Below, piece by piece: positions 60,559-64,000 of a stretch of DNA of 64,000 bases. This DNA comes from JBARKJ01 sp049801375 (GTDB lineage: Bacteria; Nitrospirota; JACRHJ01): contig JBARKJ010000030.1 in the NCBI GenBank assembly GCA_049801375.1, forward strand, positions 1 through 64,000, given 5' to 3'. The first letter of the stretch is position 1; every line of letters starts with the position of its first letter. The position numbers and the translations under genes are program-made. The notes beneath the pieces are model-generated. The model had not been told where the DNA came from and did no database searches. It saw nothing but the letters and a program-made list of their open reading frames with translations.

Positions 60559-62688
60559 GTGGAGAATAAATATTTCGAAAAGATTTCGCGCGAGCTTGGG
60601 CTCGGCATAGGCCAGGTAAAGGCCACCGCAGCCCTCATCGGGGAGGGGGCCACCGTCCCGTTCATAGCCCGTTACAGAAAAGAGGCGACAGGCTCTATGG
60701 ACGAAGTCGCGGTGGCCGCTGTACGCGACAGGCTCGCCCAGCTTGTCGAGCTCGACAAGCGCCGTGAGGCTATACTCAAATCCCTGGATGAACAGGGTGT
60801 CCTCACGGACGAGCTTAAAGCCAGTGTAGTAGCCGCCGAGACCCTGACCGCCCTGGAGGACATATACCTGCCCTACAGGCCGAAGCGGCGGACACGTGCC
60901 ACCATGGCCAGGGAGAAAGGTCTGCTGCCCCTGGCGGAGCTTATCTTCGCTCAGGAAGGCGCGGACCCTGTGGCCGAGGCCGCCATATATGTAGACCCGG
61001 AAAAAGGCGTAAACAACCCGGACGAGGCGCTGGCCGGGGCAAGGGACATAATCGCGGAATGGGTAGCTGAGGACCAGGCCGCCCGCGAGAGGATGCGTGA
61101 GCTTTTTAACCTGAAGGGTTCTTTGCGCTCCAGGGTGCAGAAGGGCAAGGAAGAGGACGGGGCAAAGTACCGGGACTATTTCGATTGGGAGGAGCCGGTT
61201 TCGTCGGCCCCTTCGCACCGGGTACTGGCCATGAGGCGCGGCGAGAATGAAGGGTTCATTTCATTGCAGCTTGCCCCGCCCGAAGACGAGGCAGTAATCG
61301 CGCTCGAAGGGCTTTTCGTCAAAGGGAGCGGCGTGGATTCGGAGCAGGTGAGGCTTGCCGTGCATGACTCTTATAAAAGGTTGCTGTCCCTCTCGATGGA
61401 GACGGAGACACGGCTGAATACTAAGAAGAGGGCGGAGATCGAGGCTATCAGGGTTTTCGCGGAGAACCTTCGCCAGCTCTTGCTGGCCCCGCCGCTTGGA
61501 CAAAAGAACGTGCTCGCGGTCGATCCCGGCTTCCGCACGGGCTGCAAGCTCGTATGCCTCGACAGGCAGGGGCAGCTTCTGCATCACGACGTTATCTACC
61601 CAAGCATGTCCGAGGGGGCAAAGGCCGAATCGGCGGCCAAGGTCCGCTCGCTATGCGGAAGGTTCGAGATAGAGGTCATAGCGGTCGGCAACGGGACCGC
61701 GGGCCGCGAGACGGAGTCCTTCCTGCGCGGGCTCGATCTTCCGAAGTCCATCAGTATCGTCATGGTAAACGAGAGCGGGGCATCCATTTATTCGGCATCG
61801 GAAGTCGCACGCAGGGAGTTCCCGGACCACGACATCACCGTGCGGGGCGCGGTATCTATCGGCAGGCGCCTCATGGACCCCCTAGCGGAGCTGGTCAAAA
61901 TAGACCCTAAGTCCATAGGCGTGGGCCAGTACCAGCACGACGTGGACCAGAACGCGCTTAAGAAGGGCCTGGACGACGTCGTCATAAGCTGCGTGAATAA
62001 CGTAGGCGTCGAGGTAAACACCGCCAGCAAAGAACTACTGACCTATGTCTCCGGCGTAGGCCCGCAGCTTGCGCAGAACATAATCGATTACAGGAACGCG
62101 AACGGACCTTTCCACAGCAGGGAGGAGCTTAAAGGCGTCCCGCGCGTGGGGCCGAAGGCGTTCGAGCAGGCGGCCGGGTTCCTGCGGATAAGGGACGCGA
62201 AAAATCCGCTCGACACAAGCGCTGTGCACCCGGAGAGTTATCCAGTGGTAGAGGCGATGGCGCGCGACCTTGACTGTTCCGTCAGCGGCCTGATGAGGGA
62301 CGCCGAGTTGCACAAAAAAATAGACATCAAGAAATACATAAGCGATAAAATAGGAATCCCGACCTTGAACGACATCTTAGACGAGCTTTCCAGGCCGGGC
62401 CGCGACCCCCGTCAGCAGTTCGATGCCTTCAGCTTCACTGAAGGCATCGAGAAGATAACCGACCTCGAGAAGGGTCTAAAGCTTCCGGGTATAGTGACCA
62501 ACATAACCGCGTTTGGGGCGTTCGTGGACATAGGCGTGCACCAGGACGGACTCGTCCACATAAGCCAGCTTGCGGACAGGTTCGTGAAGAACCCAGCCGA
62601 CGTGGTGAAGGTAAACCAGCGGGTCACGGTTACGGTGCTCGAAGTGGACGTGCAGAGGAACAGAATTTCACTGTCGATGAAGAAATAG
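60559..62688 (+). CDS. tex: RNA-binding transcriptional accessory protein Tex
   Basis: The 709-residue protein is slightly shorter than E. coli YhgF but has all Tex modules: the N-terminal helical domain with VPFIARYRKEATGSMDEVAV, a YqgF/RNase H-like domain (VLAVDPGFRTGCKLVCLD), helix-hairpin-helix units (YVSGVGPQLAQNIIDYRNANGPFHSREELKGVPRVGPKAFEQAAGFLRI) and a C-terminal S1 domain (GIVTNITAFGAFVDIGVHQDGLVHISQLADRFV). Tex associates with RNA polymerase and nucleic acid and affects gene expression. The start is GTG 60559 behind AAGGTG. It is bracketed by tmRNA-like 3'-end fragments. Confidence 0.96.
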   Translation: MENKYFEKISRELGLGIGQVKATAALIGEGATVPFIARYRKEATGSMDEVAVAAVRDRLAQLVELDKRREAILKSLDEQGVLTDELKASVVAAETLTALEDIYLPYRPKRRTRATMAREKGLLPLAELIFAQEGADPVAEAAIYVDPEKGVNNPDEALAGARDIIAEWVAEDQAARERMRELFNLKGSLRSRVQKGKEEDGAKYRDYFDWEEPVSSAPSHRVLAMRRGENEGFISLQLAPPEDEAVIALEGLFVKGSGVDSEQVRLAVHDSYKRLLSLSMETETRLNTKKRAEIEAIRVFAENLRQLLLAPPLGQKNVLAVDPGFRTGCKLVCLDRQGQLLHHDVIYPSMSEGAKAESAAKVRSLCGRFEIEVIAVGNGTAGRETESFLRGLDLPKSISIVMVNESGASIYSASEVARREFPDHDITVRGAVSIGRRLMDPLAELVKIDPKSIGVGQYQHDVDQNALKKGLDDVVISCVNNVGVEVNTASKELLTYVSGVGPQLAQNIIDYRNANGPFHSREELKGVPRVGPKAFEQAAGFLRIRDAKNPLDTSAVHPESYPVVEAMARDLDCSVSGLMRDAELHKKIDIKKYISDKIGIPTLNDILDELSRPGRDPRQQFDAFSFTEGIEKITDLEKGLKLPGIVTNITAFGAFVDIGVHQDGLVHISQLADRFVKNPADVVKVNQRVTVTVLEVDVQRNRISLSMKK

Positions 62689-62701
62689 AGAAACATAAAA
62701 A

Positions 62702-62724
62702 TGGTGGAGGCAACGGGAATCGAA
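62702..62724 (-). other. tmRNA/tRNA 3'-end fragment with CCACCA
   Basis: On the - strand the sequence reads TTCGATTCCCGTTGCCTCC then ACCA, the T-loop, distal T-stem and acceptor 3' strand of an ssrA-like molecule including CCA. The preceding bases do not form the other half of the T-stem. It is the direct-repeat partner of the fragment at 59911-59931. Confidence 0.5.
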
Positions 62725-62922
62725 GGCGAGAATAGGGGCAATACCTCCTATACTTTTATGGAGTGACCGTTTGCCTTTTTTAAATTGCCGGCACCTTCTA
62801 TAGATCATTGCTTGATAAAACTAATCGTTACACATAAAAAATTAGTGGGTTTCGATAGATAACAGCAAGTCAAATCGCTGATTTAATAGTTGCAAAAAGC
62901 ACAAGAACAATGTAGATTGAAT

Positions 62923-62962
62923 ACACAATAACATTGCAATACATAAACACAATAACATTGCA
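62923..62962 (+). promoter_or_regulatory. Twin palindromic operators
   Basis: The 16-base sequence ACACAATAACATTGCA occurs exactly twice, at 62923-62938 and 62947-62962 (period 24). Each holds the palindrome CAAT-AAC-ATTG. A TATAAT hexamer (62964-62969) follows at once, and a related ATTGTCAAT lies at 62981-62989, so a bound repressor would occlude the promoter of the gene at 62995. Confidence 0.6.
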
Positions 62963-62994
62963 TTATAATAACGTAAAAACATTGTCAATCTAAT

Positions 62995-64000
62995 ATGGCT
63001 ACTCCTGGCGAACTCTTAGCAAAATCTCTTGAAGTCATGCGGACGGTACAACAAGAGGGGATCATCCGCTCGTCCGATATGCCTAGGATTCACCGTGAGC
63101 GCCTGCTGAAAGCCGGTTTCTTGCAGGAAATCATAAAAGGCTGGCTTCTTGCGAAAGACCCCGCGCTCAGGGAAGGGGATAGCACACCTTGGTACGCTTC
63201 TTTCTGGTCATTTGCCCGGAGTTACCTGGGTGAAAGATTTGGCGATGAATACTGCCTTTCTCAGGAATCGTCGGTAAAAATTCACACGGGTTCAACCGCC
63301 ATCCCAAAGCAGCTGGTAGTGATTACAAAAGGAAAGGGCACACAACTTCTTCAGTTGCCCTTCGAAACCTCGTTGTTTATGTACCAGAACAAAAAGAACT
63401 TCCCGACTGAGAGAGTGAAACTGAACGGTTTGTGGATAATGGACCTGCCTACCGTTTTATGCAGGCTGCAGCCAGCGTCTTTCAAAAACGACCCGACAGA
63501 CACGGAAATCGCGCTGAGGATGGTGAGAGATGCCTCTCCGCTCCTTCACATCCTGCTTGAGGGCGGTAATACGGCAATAGCAAGCAGGCTTGCCGGAGCA
63601 TATAAATTCCTCGATGAAGAGGAGATGGCTAACCGCATCGTGAAGGGTATGGAGGCCGCCGGGTATAAGATTCGTCTCTCCAATCCTTTCGAGCGAGACG
63701 CCCCTGCGTTCACAGGCGGCACGCGGATTATCTCTCCATACGTATCAAGGATCGAAGCCCTCTGGAAATCTATGCGTGAGGATGTGCTTGCCGTATTTCC
63801 CAAGGCCCCGGGAATGCCCAAAGACCCTGAGAAATATCTCAGGAAGATAGATAAAATATACGTCAGCGACGCCTACAACTCGCTCTCGATAGAGGGATAC
63901 GAGGTTACGGCGGGGCTTATTGAGCGGGTCCGTGACGGGCGATGGAACCCTGAAAATATACAAGATAGGCAGCAAAGGGACGCCTTGGCCGCAAAGGGCT
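62995..64000 (+). CDS. Fic-family protein with AbiEi-like N-terminal region, 3' partial
   Basis: The frame opens at ATG 62995 and is still open at the window end (335 codons visible). Residues 1-60 form a probable winged helix (GIIRSSDMPRIHRERLLKAGFLQEIIKGWLLA) as in AbiEi-type antitoxins. Residues 60-230 match the regulatory part of a known group of about 500-residue Fic proteins. From about 270, YLRKIDKIYVSDAYNSLSIEGYEVT begins the Fic domain, including the inhibitory-helix-like SLSIEG. The catalytic HPFxxGNGR lies beyond the window. Fic enzymes AMPylate target proteins. Twin operators upstream suggest autoregulation. Confidence 0.85.
   Translation, partial: MATPGELLAKSLEVMRTVQQEGIIRSSDMPRIHRERLLKAGFLQEIIKGWLLAKDPALREGDSTPWYASFWSFARSYLGERFGDEYCLSQESSVKIHTGSTAIPKQLVVITKGKGTQLLQLPFETSLFMYQNKKNFPTERVKLNGLWIMDLPTVLCRLQPASFKNDPTDTEIALRMVRDASPLLHILLEGGNTAIASRLAGAYKFLDEEEMANRIVKGMEAAGYKIRLSNPFERDAPAFTGGTRIISPYVSRIEALWKSMREDVLAVFPKAPGMPKDPEKYLRKIDKIYVSDAYNSLSIEGYEVTAGLIERVRDGRWNPENIQDRQQRDALAAKG

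Larger units (their letters stand above)
62689..62994. other. AT-rich intergenic region upstream of the Fic-family gene
   Basis: This region holds a tmRNA-like 3' end on the - strand (62702-62724), then a markedly AT-rich tract with twin operators and a TATAAT. No coding frame with a ribosome binding site was found. Confidence 0.5.

Noticed and set aside
62923..62962. A miniature CRISPR array
   Set aside because: Only two 16-base repeats with an 8-base gap are present. The palindrome and the adjoining promoter fit an operator pair, and no cas genes are nearby.

Overview
The window reads as a chromosomal segment of a Gram-negative (diderm) bacterium with GC in the mid-to-high fifties. Envelope genes support this: a PilMNOPQ secretin operon, a TonB-like protein, a tripartite RND pump with an outer-membrane factor, an MlaE/F/D-type lipid transporter and a periplasmic lytic transglycosylase. 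The decaheme cytochrome, the sensor kinase with a two-CW cysteine cluster, the TatD-radical SAM fusion, the pilMNOPQ-aroCKB order and the xseB-ispA-dxs-tlyA order recall Deltaproteobacteria sensu lato or Nitrospirota. The phylum is inference; no rRNA gene is present to settle it.

Layout. 1-2.4 kb: the 3' end of an NHL-repeat gene overlapping a decaheme cytochrome gene, then a 48-residue zinc-ribbon-like gene on the other strand. 2.6-9 kb: an atypical extended SDR protein, a Slt-type transglycosylase (-), and a tight + operon of a divergent polysaccharide deacetylase, tsaD and dusB. 9-16.2 kb (-): glgC with a PPC/DUF296 gene, a GAF sensor kinase, and a tonB-like / two-CW kinase / TatD-radical SAM operon. 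16.3-21.8 kb (+): rlmN, then xseB-ispA-dxs-tlyA and a conserved 199-residue protein. 22-28 kb (+): a small MerR-like gene and pilMNOPQ, closed by a strong terminator. 28-30.9 kb: aroC, a palindromic repeat, aroK, aroB. 31-34.3 kb: amt (candidate sigma-54 promoter), glnB and glnA, closed by a strong terminator.

34.5-59.6 kb is more accessory and mostly on the - strand: a monoheme cytochrome, a solute-binding protein, a Pho-box-preceded phosphoesterase, an MgtA-type ATPase coupled to an EIIA-like gene, a three-gene ParA operon with an alanine/valine-rich 22-residue repeat protein, a CorA-SulP pair, a second Pho-box-preceded phosphoesterase fused to a beta-propeller, an RND pump operon, the divergent mlaEFD-like operon, and a Rieske protein preceded by a 5'-truncated gene. 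59.6-64 kb holds fragments of tRNA/tmRNA 3' ends around the tex gene and an incomplete Fic-family gene behind twin palindromic operators, which looks like an integration hot spot.

The items most worth follow-up are the ParA / amphipathic-repeat / DUF4177-like operon, the two four-unit Pho-box arrays with identical spacing to the -10 hexamer, and the tRNA/tmRNA fragments bracketing tex. Start codons were re-chosen wherever a Shine-Dalgarno sequence, promoter or signal peptide decided the matter.
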